From contig JAVHZZ010000009.1 in NCBI GenBank assembly GCA_036250195.1, positions 101,858,771 through 101,922,770 on the forward strand: DNA of 64,000 nt. The letters run 5' to 3'. Each line of letters begins with the position of its first letter. The stretch's first letter is position 1. The notes below the pieces were generated by a model. The model ran no database searches. It worked only from the letters and a program-made list of their open reading frames with translations, and was not told the DNA's origin. Shown here one piece after another: positions 22,311 through 33,779 of the stretch. Origin of the DNA: Mixophyes australis (lineage: Eukaryota; Chordata; Amphibia; Anura; Limnodynastidae). Both the position numbers and the translations under genes were made by a program.

Positions 22311-23085
22311 CAGCCCCCTCAGTGAAACAAAGGCCCCAGTCAGTGAGATACACACAGCCCCAGTCAGTGAGACACACAGCCCCCCTCAGTAATACACACA
22401 GCCCGAGTCAGTGAGACACACAACCCCCCCTCAGTAATATACACAGCCCCCCCTCAGTAATATACACAGCCCCCCTCAGTAATATACACAGCCCCCCTCA
22501 GTAATACACAGTCCCCCCTCAGTAATATACACAGCCCCACCTCAGTAATACACAGCCCCCCTCAGTAATACACACAGCCCCCCTCAGTAATACACAGCCC
22601 CCCCTCAGTAATACACAGCCCCCTCAGTAATATACACAGCCCCCCCTCAGTAATATACACAGCCCCCCCTCAGTAATATACACAGCCCCCCCTCAGTAAT
22701 ATACACAGCCCCCCTCAGTAATATACACAGCCCCCCATCAGTAATATACACAGCCCCCCCCTCAGTAATACACACAGCCCCCCCTCAGTAATACACACAG
22801 CCCCCCTCAGTAATACACAGCCCCCCTCAGTAATATACACAGCTCCCCTCAGTAATATACACAGCCCCCCCTCAGTAATATACACAGCCCCCCTCAGTAA
22901 TATACACAGCCCCCCTCAGTAATACACAGCCGCCCTCAGTAATATACACAGCCCCCCTCAGTAATATACACAGCCCCCCCTCAGTAATATACACAGCCCC
23001 CCATCAGTAATATACACAGCCCCCCCTCAGTAATATACACAGCCCCCCCTCAGTAATATACACAGCCCCCCTCAGTAATATACAC
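22311..23085. repeat. 22-bp minisatellite inside the hAT element
   Basis: About 35 units of CCCCCCTCAGTAATATACACAG, varying in C-run length and in TATA versus a shortened TA. The first units are the most diverged (AGTCAGTGAGATACACACAG). Confidence 0.95.
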
Positions 23086-23095
23086 TTACCTTGTT

Positions 23096-23229
23096 GCTCG
23101 GCGGAGGGAGCTCAATGTGATGTGCGGCTGTTGCCAGTGATCACATGGGACGCGCACCATGTGACAGGTGCTGTCCCATGTGATTAATATCACATGACCG
23201 CACATCACATTGAACTCCCTCCGCCGAGC
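23096..23229. repeat. Long hairpin at the right side of the hAT element
   Basis: GCTCGGCGGAGGGAG...CTCAATGTGATGTGCGG at the left is matched by CCGCACATCACATTGA...CTCCCTCCGCCGAGC at the right, with arms of about 55 bp. Confidence 0.9.
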
Positions 23230-23514
23230 AGCGCACAGTGAGCTGCGCTGCTCGGGTGGGCATGGTGCCCCCATCGGATCGGCCCAATTAGCCATCGGCC
23301 CTTCTGGCATTTGCCAGAAGTGCCCGATGGCCAGTCCGGCCCTGGATAGACCCATGATGTCAGGCACCTGTAGAATGGTAAACTTTGCCTAGGCCTATGG
23401 AAAATCACAGTTAGGAAAGAAAGGGTTACTGAGGACTATACTTTTATGCTGCAAAGCAAAAGAATTCATATTAAAATCTGAGTCTCCTCCATTTGGGTAT
23501 CCTCAAGGGGCTAG

Positions 23515-23865
23515 GAATAGGGTCCCGATGAGCATGCCGATTCATGTGTACACACCATACACGATTATCTTCAGATCTGTGCCCTTCATCTGTCATACCC
23601 GTCTGCTGAAAGGTTTGTGACTCTGCGCACTCTATGGAGATCTGCCTGCACTGCTCCATGTGCGTGCATACACACTGCAGAATTTGTCCACCATAGTTCC
23701 ATTGTTGATAGTGATTTTTCAGTCCGTTTATAAAATCAAATCGGACAATACGATGTGCGATAAAACTTGATCGTAGGAGCGTACACACTAATGCAATATC
23801 AGACCTAATGGTCATTTATTGTGTGACTGGCATGATAATTGGGTGAAAAACCTGTAGTGTGTACC
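23515..23865. mobile_element. MITE fragment with GTGTGTACC end
   Basis: It shares CCCGATGAGCATGCCGATTCAT and CCTGTAGTGTGTACC with the copy at 53104-54751. The proper left terminus is missing or displaced. Confidence 0.65.
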
Positions 23866-25370
23866 ATCTTATTTGCACATTGACACCTACTACAATCACC
23901 ACAATCTTATCCTTATTTTAAGTCTCCTTTACTCCCTTTGCTTTTCCTTACCCTTTTCCCCCCCTAATAAAATGGTTCCTTTTAAAGGAGTATGTTTCTT
24001 GGGGTCTATTTGTGGGTAAGTTCCTTCGCCTTTACCTGTGGAGGGGTTGTCGACATTCCCATGTTTCAGGGAGTTCTCATTGGCTCATTGAAGAGTAGGG
24101 GAGGCCCTTGATGAGGAAATTTACAACCACCCCCCAGTCCCGCTGTTCGATGATACGATTGCATCATTGCGCAGCGGAGGCAATACAATGGTATTGTCAC
24201 GCCCCTGTTGTTTCTTCCCCCTTTGGACCTCCCCTCCCAAAAATAGGCAAGTTTGTAGCGGAGTTGTCTACCTAAGAGGGGCTTGACGAGTACCACATAA
24301 GTACAGTGATATTGTAGTAGCAAAAGTAATAATTGTGGACGCTGACGTTGGATAGCCATAGTTTGCTTTTCCTGGTGTGTGTGGTTGGTAACGGGAGGTT
24401 TACAATCCCTTGTCTAATCCTCGAGTATAAAGACAGGTTGTTGTTATACTTTAGTCTTAAGAACCTTCATAGCCTCAACTATTTTAGTATATTTTCCTCA
24501 AACAGATACAACAATACCGTGAAAAGGTTGAACAGTGCCGATTTGAGTCCTACGGTAATGCAAAATGGCTGCATCTGAGGCATTAGTTGAAAGTTCTGCA
24601 TCTGTATAAAAGTGCATTTCGGTTTATAGATGATAAAACAATTCTGTGTTCGGACTGTGGCTATTAAGGAACAACTGACAAAGTATATATAGTATTTTTA
24701 CTAAAGATGCAGTAGATCAAAGCTATTTTCAGCCTATTGTAGGCTCTCTACAGTAAATGTGACATAATTATATAATGCACGTATGTCATCATTTCTGACG
24801 TGCAAGTAAAAACAAGTTTGTGCTGTAACTAGAAAAACTAATAAAACCAGTTATGCAATTTCGCGTGTTGCCTTTTTAAATTGTAAGTAAAGCTTTAAGC
24901 AGTTTATTCGTCCAGGTGCAGTCTTGTGAGAATTTTTTTTTTATCTTGTGTGGTGACAGATATGTATTCCCTCTATCTGATTGTAGTGTGGTCACCTAGA
25001 GTCATTGCATTGGTTTTCTTTCCCATGCTATTTCCCTCTAGTGAGATTGTTGGTGCTAGAAAATTATCCTTACACCATATTTTTGAAACGTGAGTGCGGA
25101 GGTTCCAGCGTTGGCCTAAGTCCTGATTGGATAAGATGCATATTAACCAGTTACAGTTGGCTGATAAGGACCACAGGCATATCATAGCATATGTAGATAA
25201 CTATATAAAGTAATGTATAACATAACGTCTTAGTTATATTTTCATTGCTTAGAAATTTATAGATAATGACCGAGACAAACATTGAGTTATAATATGCAAT
25301 TAAAGAAATAAAATATTTAAAAAGAAGTAGAATTTTACCTCACACCTCTCCCATCCCTCATGCTCTCTAT
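23866..25370. other. Unassigned intronic sequence
   Basis: A GC-richer block lies at 24040-24300, without a family assignment. The ORFs here are short and show no domain features. Confidence 0.3.
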
Positions 25371-25545
25371 GGGCTAGATTTACTAAGCTGCGGGTTTGAA
25401 AAAGTGGGGATGTTGCCTACAGCAACCAATCAGATTCTAGCTTTCATTTATTTAGTTCCTTCTACAAAATGACAGCTAGAATCTGATTGGTTGCGATAGG
25501 CAACATCCCCACTTTTTCAAACCCGCAGCTTAGTAAATCTAGCCC
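25371..25545. mobile_element. Palindromic MITE, GGGCTAGATTTACTAA ends (copy 2)
   Basis: The two ends are nearly perfect inverses (GGGCTAGATTTACTAAGCTG / CAGCTTAGTAAATCTAGCCC) and TAT flanks both sides, a possible 3-bp target duplication of the PIF/Harbinger kind. Confidence 0.88.
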
Positions 25546-26147
25546 TATCTCTCTTCCTCATTTCCCTCCTTTATTTTTGTTTCCCTCTCTGCAGTAAAAT
25601 AACAATACTTGTTGAAATGTTATTAGTAATTGTTCATAATCAACTGTTATATTATGTTATATTATATAATACTGTCAAATATTATGGATCTTCTGCATTT
25701 AATTTTCTTTCTGAAAGTTTTGTTATAGCGTCTGTGACTTCCAAAATAAAAAGTTAAGGAAAATAAATATAGCAGAATCACACTGCTGGCTGCAATAACA
25801 GTCTAATGCTGAGCATTGGATTTTCCATTGAAAAGTGACTTAAAAATATCCTTGGAAGGCATAAATGTTTCAGGGACTGATCTATCACAATTACCTGCAT
25901 GCTGTTTGTTCTTGGTTATAGAACTGACCAAGCAGAACTTTAAACATCCAATGTTTTTACACTTCTACTGTACAATTTAAGGTTCTTTTAAAAGTTTTTT
26001 CTATTTTGGAATCTGCCAGTGCTGAGGAAGATTCGATCAGTATATACACTTCAACATCTTTGTAAGAGAAGTCTCTCTGTCTTTTGTAATTTGGGGACAC
26101 CCATTAAATAATACATGCAACAGTATTGACACACTATTATAATTGCC

Positions 26148-26182
<35 letters not shown>

Positions 26183-27437
26183 CCTGTAACCTATATGTGC
26201 CAGTCATATTTTAGCTTTGAACAGTCTGTGGCTAATTACCCACTGGTGTTGCGTTAAACGCTACAGTGCTTGTTTTGTTGAGCGGTTGGTGTTCACTGGA
26301 GGACACTTGCGGTGAATTGCAGCGTCTAAAACCATGGCGCCTCATCTCAAGATATGCTAGTGGGTATAGGATCATTGGAACTATTAGGTTCCATTCCCAT
26401 GCTGTTTATATGATTTTTCAAGTATTAAAAAACCCTAGTGAAAGCATGTATTTTGATACCAAAACCACAATGGGGTAGAAATCTTTTCCTTCAGCAATAC
26501 TAAATCCAGTTATCACTTTGTAGAACTGTGTAGGTGAACAAGGTAGCAATGAGCTTCAAGTATTCAAATCCAAAGACTAAACATTTGACATAAAGCAGAC
26601 AAAGAAATAGCTTCCGTACTTCCCTATGTTTTCTTATACTTTTATGTTCAAGCTAAACACCAAAAACATTTTGAATTAAAGGAGATCTCCAGGAAAACAA
26701 TGTATTTTTTTTCAAAGAACCCTTGCCCTTATTTAGTAGAATTCTGGAGATTCCATGCCAGGAACATGAGCTGTTTTGGGGGATGTACAACCCCCTTCCA
26801 TCTCCCACGCATTGAGTTTTCTGCACGAACTGGAAAAACTTTATTTTAAACAGCACAAGTTTATTGAGGGCAAATGTTTAGATAACTGATGGTCTTTCTT
26901 CAATCAGCCTTTCAATCTCCTTTTTACAATCTATTCTACATAGTTTACATCCGTGTTGGACATTCTGCTACATTTTGGGGGCTTTACATGTGGCTCCGGT
27001 CCTTGCATGAATAAAGATGAACAACAAGTATACATTCTTTATTATGTCTGTCTGTCATCTTTATGTCACATCACAAACAAGGAGAGGTAAAAGTGACCAT
27101 GGTCCTGAGGCTCTGGCTGTGAGTTAGTTTTGTTTATTCTTTGGGGAGTGCTTCCAGGACTCAGGCCGGTTAAGGTTACGGGAAGAGGACAGACAGGACT
27201 TTTGATAAGGAGAAAAATAGATTTCTGTCGAGACTAATTGGCAATTAACCGACAATGCTAAAAACAACCCCTGCACCAGATAAAAATGTTATAGATCATT
27301 ATTTAAATGTATCTGCCATGCAAGATAAATACATGATACATTTGTATTTAGTGTTTGTAATGACATAATGTAGCTACAAACATTTTTGTGGTAGCTGTCA
27401 CACAACATTCTCCTGACTCAGCAGTTATATCTGTTGT
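25546..27437. other. Unassigned intronic sequence with a (CA)n tract
   Basis: A (AC)14 microsatellite lies at 26151-26178. No exon or mobile element was recognised in the rest. Confidence 0.35.
26151..26178. repeat. (AC)n microsatellite
   Basis: Fourteen AC units. Confidence 0.95.
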
Positions 27438-28031
27438 TTATTTATATAGCACCAATGATCTCAAGCTGGGTACACACTACAGAATTTTCCACCAACTTTC
27501 TATGCCAAGCGATTTTACATGCGATCGGTGGTCCGATCGCTCGGTCCATGGACTGCATACAGACTAGCCTTGTTTAGGACGATAAAGGTAAGAGCGGACG
27601 GCCCTTTAGCGACTTTTTACAGCCATCTTGTCATGAGCAATAATTTTACACACACTGTTGTGGATCGGTCGGCAGTTTATACACTACACAACGGAAACGA
27701 GATTGGAACGAAAATATTTAACGGTACGACCAACCAAATGAGGAGACAATCGTCCATTTGGGCAGACTTTCGACCATCGTGTCACTACACACACTGACCC
27801 AACTTTTGAACGAGCGGTTGTATTTCGGCTGATTGAGCCGATTATTGGACAAAAACCGTGTAGTGTGTACCTAGCTTCACTCAGCACTGTGCAGAGGACA
27901 TTCACATCAGTCCCTGCGCATTGGAGCTTACATTCTAAATTCCCTACCACAGACATAAAGTGACAGGGTCCATTTTACCAGAATCCAATTAAGCTACTAG
28001 TAAATTTTTAGACTGTGAGAGGAAACTGGAG
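27438..28031 (-). mobile_element. Antisense SINE split by a MITE
   Basis: The SINE tail (27438-27464) and body (27877-28031) are separated by the MITE at 27465-27876. The body stops at GAGGAAACTGGAG, where the next SINE begins, so its tRNA head is missing. Confidence 0.78.
27465..27876. mobile_element. MITE with GGTACACACTACAG ends, short form, inside a SINE
   Basis: The ends are AGCTGGGTACACACTACAG and GTAGTGTGTACCTAGCT. TCA occurs on both sides. It is the inverse orientation of the element at 62214-62910. Confidence 0.85.
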
Positions 28032-28033
28032 AT

Positions 28034-28283
28034 CATCATCATCATCATCAACATTTATTTATATAGTGCCAGCAGATTCCGTACCACTTTGAATTGGGAA
28101 CAAACATTAATAAAACAATACTGGGTAATACATACAGACAGAGAAGTAAGAGCATGGAGGAAACCCATGCAAACGCAAGGAGAACATATAAACTCCACAC
28201 AGATGGGGTCCTTGTCGGCATCAAACTCAAGATTCCGGTGCTATGAGACCACAATGCTAACCACTGCACCACAGTGCTGCCCG
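28034..28283 (-). mobile_element. Antisense SINE with a different tail
   Basis: (ATC)6 is followed by AACATTTATTTATATAGTGCC and GAATTGGGAACAAACA, which matches the LINE 3' end of this window. It then joins a normal SINE core and tRNA head (CTAACCACTGCACCACAGTG). Confidence 0.8.
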
Positions 28284-28370
28284 TAAGCTCCCAAAAGACC
28301 CGGTGCTGGTATTCTGCAACCTTCATATGCTGGAAATGTACAGCAGTGTTGTCGACCCCCCTCCCCTGCG

Positions 28371-28636
28371 AACAATGCAAGGGGTGCAAATTAGATATCT
28401 ATTTTGCACATAAGTTAAATACTGCCTGTTTTTTCATGTAGCACACAAATATCAACTTTAAATTTCAGTGTACAAATAAGCTATCAAGTATTTGTGTGCT
28501 ACATGAAAAAACAGTCAGTATTTAACTTATGTGCAAAACAGAATACTAATTTGCACCCCTTGCATTGTAACATGGTTTTGTCCAGGAGACTGAAATAAGA
28601 AGCTTCTCAAGTTAAGATCCTTAATGAATCAGGCCC
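28371..28636. mobile_element. 330-bp palindromic MITE, left end missing
   Basis: The right arm and centre are intact and end in TTAATGAATCAGGCCC. The left arm begins only at ACAATGCAAGGGGTGCAA, so about 65-75 bp are lost. Confidence 0.85.
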
Positions 28637-29742
28637 AAGGTTAGATAGACCAAATGTATGGTAATGTCTCCATTTTGACCAGTGTAATAGCTCAACAATA
28701 TGACAGCCCAGATGAATAAATTATAAAGATAAAACAAATACCATTAACTTTTTAAAAATAATTTATTTAGTGAGTTTTCAAAGTAAAAGTTGTTTTTTTT
28801 TTTGCTTAGCTTGTATGTGGCCATTATGTTTCCTGCCTGAAACTCAAGTACTTCATTTGATTAGAAATGATTGAATGATCGATTTCTTTTGTAAGAGTCA
28901 ACTCCAGGCTCTTCAGCGTGGGTTCCCACAGTATGCATTATCCCACATTACTGTAGCACTTACATCCTGACGTTCTCGGATCATTTCACTTCTGCTTAGT
29001 TCCCCTCCGCAATAAACAGATTTAAGAGTTAGTAAAAAGATTTTGTAAAATGTCTAGATAAATGTTGCAATACTCTTGGCATGACTTATCACCCGAAACA
29101 TCCGCTTTCATAACCACTTCTGTAAGACGCACAGGATTTTCTTTAGACTACAAATAACAGATGAACTTGCTAAGTCTGCGAATCGCCCATTCGGTTTGGT
29201 TTGTGTTTACAAAAGCCGTGAGATATTATAAATTTGTACTTCTAAACAGATTCAGTCTCGTGAGACACCCACTGGCTTTATGTTGACAGCAATGTTTTCA
29301 TTCAGCGGTGCTTTTGCCATTTATTGGGAATTTGTTGAGCAGGCCACATCTGTGCCTCCTGTTTCAGCACTCCTGGGCTATTTGGGATTTCAGAACCTCC
29401 CTGTGTGCCTGCTTTACGGTTTGTTGTATTGTGCTGGTTAAGTTGATCTGTTTCTTACCTCTCCGACTCTACGTCAGCTACTGTGAGGTTTACTCATATC
29501 GTGAAGATGACAGAATTCTAAATAAAATGATACAATATATTTAGACACATCATTATTATTCTATCATTGTTATATAAATATATTGTTACAAGAGAAACAG
29601 ATGTGTCTTATCTATATTTCTTCTATGGGAGTAGACACTAACACAGCTCTTTTTGTTTTACTGTAATCTGACTGTTTGTTTTAGATATCAGTTATTTTTC
29701 AACTTTAATAATGGTTTTCTTTGCCTCCAAATTACTTTATTG

Positions 29743-29743
<1 letters not shown>
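28637..29743. other. Unassigned intronic sequence
   Basis: An open frame at 29308-29544 shows hydrophobic residues but no splice context or known family. Nothing else was recognised. Confidence 0.3.

Positions 29744-29826
<83 letters not shown>
29744..29826. repeat. (TA)n microsatellite
   Basis: Uninterrupted alternating TA over 83 bp, abutting a SINE at the right. Confidence 0.97.
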
Positions 29827-29830
<4 letters not shown>

Positions 29831-29837
29831 AATTATA

Positions 29838-30039
29838 TTATGTAGCACTGTACGGACAATGTTGTCATTCATTGAAGTCCTTACCGCATTGAGCTTACAG
29901 ACTAATATCCAGGAGAAAACCCATACAAGCAGGGGGAGAAACATACACACTCCGCACAGATGGGGCTCTGGCGGAATCTAACTCGTGACACCGGGGCTCT
30001 GAAGCAGCAATGCTAACCACTGTGCCATCTTGCTGTCCT
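29838..30039 (-). mobile_element. Diverged antisense SINE
   Basis: Core (GGAGAAACATACACACTCCG) and tRNA head (CTAACCACTGTGCCATCTTGCTGTCC) are clear. The tail side merges with the (TA)n tract. Confidence 0.75.
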
Positions 30040-30750
30040 TATAATGTACTGTGCATGTCTCTACACATGTAAGCTAAGGTTAAAGGAGGTATAAAAAAGG
30101 TTTAGATAATATGTAACTTACTATTTAGTAAGCTTGGGTTTAAAGCTAAACTCGGGGTCACTATGTAAGATCACTCTGGTGAATTTATCTATAATTTGCG
30201 TATAATAAAAAGAAACCTATGATCATTCAGCAGTGTTACAAATGAGTGCCTTTTCCACGACAGCTTATTTACAAACTTGGTGCAATGCACCCCATCTGGT
30301 TGCTACTGGTTACAACACATTCTTGCACATCAAACAGTGTTTTCAATAGGGTAATGTTTTGCTTGTGTGAGTTTTATATACACTGCCGCTGTCATAGAAT
30401 CTCTGTGCCTGTGACAAGTTTAGGAGGCCACCAACATAGATTCTACATTGTCATTGTCCATCAGTTCCTAAGTTCCTGCTAGCTCTTTAGAATTGTGTAA
30501 TAATAATACATGCTATGTCAAAAAACTACTAAAGCACTAAAAAATAAAATAAAAATAAAAGGATAAAACATATATTTGTTTACAAACAATATTCTATGGC
30601 AAAATAAATACACCGAACCTCAACTGAAATACACATAAGTTCCTTAGCTGGAATTGATATGAAAGTAGCTGAAGGAGAATCATTAATAAACTCTCTTCTT
30701 TAAACTTTTCCTTGTTCTTCTCTTTATAGTGCCCAGAAATTAAACATATA
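30040..30750. other. Unassigned intronic sequence
   Basis: A short A-rich patch at 30537-30565 is the only compositional feature. Confidence 0.3.
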
Positions 30751-31506
30751 GGGCCTGATTTATTAAGGCACTCCAAACGAACATATTATGTGTTTTATTA
30801 AAAACGCACTTAATTCGAGCATACACACGTTCATATTCCGCTACAAGCGGATCTGTAGAAACGTCTCTTGTTTAATACGGATGAAGGTACACTCTGCATA
30901 CACTGCCCTTCCCGTATTGAGACAAACACAATACACTGCAGGATATGTATACTACATATGTGGAATATAAAGTGACAGCAGAACGCACAGGAAAAAAGGT
31001 TTTCAGTTATTGTCACCTGTTAATATAATCATTAATGGAAAAAACATTAAAAAAAAATAAAACAAATCTTGTATCTTTCCACCATGAAATACATGTATCA
31101 TGAGGTTGTTAATGTCTACTGTACTTCAAATTAATTTGTAGTCTTAATTGCAAACACATATTTTAGCATGCAGACATGACTGTCCTCCCTACTTGGCTCT
31201 TACACCTGACCTGTAGCTAGTGCAAGTGATACGACAGAAACTTGAATCGGACGAAAGTGCGTGCGCTCATCCTTTGCACACCCTTACTGTACATTGACTA
31301 CGTGCATGAGCCCGTTATCCTACCCCCCCCCCCCCCCCCCCCCGCCTAATGAAATGATAGGATGTTGTAATTGTCCCTTGCACTCTAAGGTAAATTGCAT
31401 ACACTTGTATTCGCTGCCGTATAATCTGTTTCTGGGCATGTGTCAAAGCAGTTTAACGCAAAATACGGCACAGATCGGCATTTGCGTTCCTTAATGAATC
31501 GGGCCC
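30751..31506. mobile_element. Non-autonomous DNA transposon with GGGCCTGATTTATTAAGG ends
   Basis: The left end GGGCCTGATTTATTAAGGCA and the inverse of the right end GGGCCCGATTCATTAAGGAA match. The first 18 bp resemble the ends of the 330-bp palindromic MITE family. A 21-bp C run lies at 31323-31343. No transposase frame was seen. Confidence 0.7.
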
Positions 31507-32429
31507 ATAATCTCCACTTTGGTGCAAAAAAACAACAACTATCAGCCTTGAAATAAAAGCAGTATAAATTAGCTTGGGTAAAGTAAAAATCAAAATTAAT
31601 CTCAAGTCAATTTTATACTGAACAAAAATTAGCAAAGGTGTAATTTTGGCACCGACCCAGTTTGACCATGAACTCTCTGGCCATAGTAGTCGATTTTCAT
31701 ATAGAGGTCATTACATATATGTCCAAAGTCTAACAGCTTGCTCCAAAAGATTGGAGAATGAATGATGCTATGTCGGAAGCAAAAGGCTTTGTATTTAGTG
31801 AGCTATACAAGATAATTGAATAGTACATGAAGAAATAACTTATCTGGATAATAAATGAGCCACAAAGATATTTTCTGTAAAAAGGAACTACAAGTAATAA
31901 TTCAATATAATAATTACTGTGATATTTATAACCTTCCTAGAGGTGCAAATTAGGAGAAACAGTAACAGACTGTTAAAAAATCACAGCCACAGAACTATTT
32001 TGAATCACTTATTTCAATAACTTTATAATCACTAATACTATTGTACTATCTTTTATATTTTGCTGTCTTGAAACTATGCTCTGGTTATAAATTGGTATTT
32101 TTAATAATTTATTAATAAAAGTTATATTTTAGGTTTATGGGATAAAGATAGTGCTTTCCGATTAAATTACTCTTTTCTTTTTTTTTTCTTAATTTTTTGA
32201 GTCCAAAAGTTAGGATTTGAGGACTTTACATTCACTTGATGCTGCATAATGCAGCTACTTTTAATATAAGCAACAGGTGGAGCTGTAAGACCTTCCCACC
32301 TCCATACAGTTATACAATGGTCATTAAAATTGTGTCCAAATGTAAGCATATATAATAATGTATAATCCAGCATGATAATGTGCATTCTGTATGTCCGCTT
32401 ATCAGCCATACAGGTTATAAATATGATGT
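31507..32429. other. Unassigned AT-rich intronic sequence
   Basis: Nothing beyond poly-T and poly-A runs was recognised. Confidence 0.3.
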
Positions 32430-32940
32430 TCACTGACCTCCATGTTTTGGTTTTGGATCTGGATTAACTTCGTGTTTTGGTTTTGGCAAAACCGCCCCTC
32501 GTGTGTTTTTGGTTTGGATCCCTATTTTTTTTCTCTAAAATCCCTATTTTTTCACATAATTTGGCTCTTTTTTTGTTCCTACATTATTATTAACCTCAAT
32601 AACATTAATTCCCAGTCATTTCTAGTCAATTTTTGTCAAGTTACAAGAACACTACTACCCCTCCTGTTTCTGTATGAGCAATGTCACTGGAGACTGAAGA
32701 GTGACAAGATCACTGATATCCCTGTTTCTGTGTCCGCAATGGCACTGAGCAATGTCGTTGGAGAATGCAGAGTGATAAGAACACTGCTACCCCTGTTTCT
32801 GTGTGCGCAATGGTGCTGGATCGCCTGGGGAGGGAGGTACTCTCCTTGTGGAGACTTGACAGCAGTTTACACAGTGCTGGTGAATTACTTTGTTGTCCAC
32901 AGGTACCTTCAGTACTTGAATGTGTGTAGGTAAAGCTCAC
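32430..32940. repeat. Interspersed repeat with three imperfect ~85-bp tandem units
   Basis: It begins with repeated GTTTTGGTTTTGG motifs (32442-32515). Then come three variants of AAGAACACT(G/A)CTACCCC...CTGTTTCTGTGTG near 32645, 32705 and 32778. The open frame across it (32442-32933) follows the repeats and is not a gene. Confidence 0.55.
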
Positions 32941-33779
32941 ACTTGAGGAATGAGTGGACAGTTATTGTCACTCTGGTTACTCCTCTACAATTTCTGTTAT
33001 GCCATAAGGTATACATGAAAATGATGGTGGTTATAATTAAGCAACAAATTAGAGTGCTGAATAAAACTTTTCAAGCAATGTTAAATGCACTTATAGGCCA
33101 AACCACTATTTAAAATGCACAATTCTTCAGGCCTCCGGCTATTGCATATCCTAAAACAAGACATGAGCCAGGACTGTTGTCTGCACTGCACAATTCAGTG
33201 TTCATATCTATTGGATGCTACATTGACGAGACTTTTGTTGACTAAGAAATTACAGTAAATTACACAGTTGGTGAGCGATGCTGCATTTACTAAATCACCA
33301 TCAAGCTGATTAGAACGTAATTTGTCATCTGGTGCTACAGTGCTGAAAATTCTGCACGGTGTTAATTACCAAATGTGATCATTACTCCTCAGTCTGCCTT
33401 TGTTTTTGTTTTTTAACACTGTGTTAATCTGGTTAGACCGTTTAAATATAACTTATTTGTATTTTTGTTTTTTAGTTTGTATGTTCATTTTTTTAGGAAC
33501 TGTGTTATAACATATCCTCATTTGGCAAACCTTGACCTTTCAGCTTGGTTGTTTTTTCTTTTTGAGGAGGTATGTTGAATTATTAATTATTTTTTCAAGC
33601 TGTGGCTGTGCCAATTAACACAAAGGTACTTTCCATGTCTGAATATATTTGTGCTCCGTTTAATGAATAAATAAGATACTTTTGGCAACTAATTAATCAA
33701 AGATGGTCCAAATGTAAGTTCAGATCAAAATCTCAAGATGTGAGCTCTGTTTAAAAGAATCATTTTTACTTTTGCTGTA
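32941..33779. other. Unassigned intronic sequence
   Basis: No coding or repeat signature was recognised. Confidence 0.3.

Larger units (their letters stand above)
22113..23352. mobile_element. hAT-type non-autonomous transposon carrying a 22-bp minisatellite
   Basis: The element spans 22121-23344 between perfect 8-bp target duplications GATAGACC (22113-22120, 23345-23352). Its terminal inverted repeats are CAGGGCCGGACTGG and CCAGTCCGGCCCTG. Both features are typical of hAT elements. There is no transposase. It holds a large minisatellite and a long hairpin. Confidence 0.93.

Noticed and set aside
22311..23085. Regular repeat array that could look like a CRISPR
   Set aside because: Units are head-to-tail without unique spacers, in a vertebrate intron and inside a hAT transposon.
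29653..29981. Tyr-Ile repeat open frames
   Set aside because: Produced by the (TA)n microsatellite; the same applies near 45470-45697 and 61451-61813.
32442..32933. 163-codon open frame
   Set aside because: Follows an interspersed repeat with tandem units; composition is that of the repeat and no domain is recognisable.
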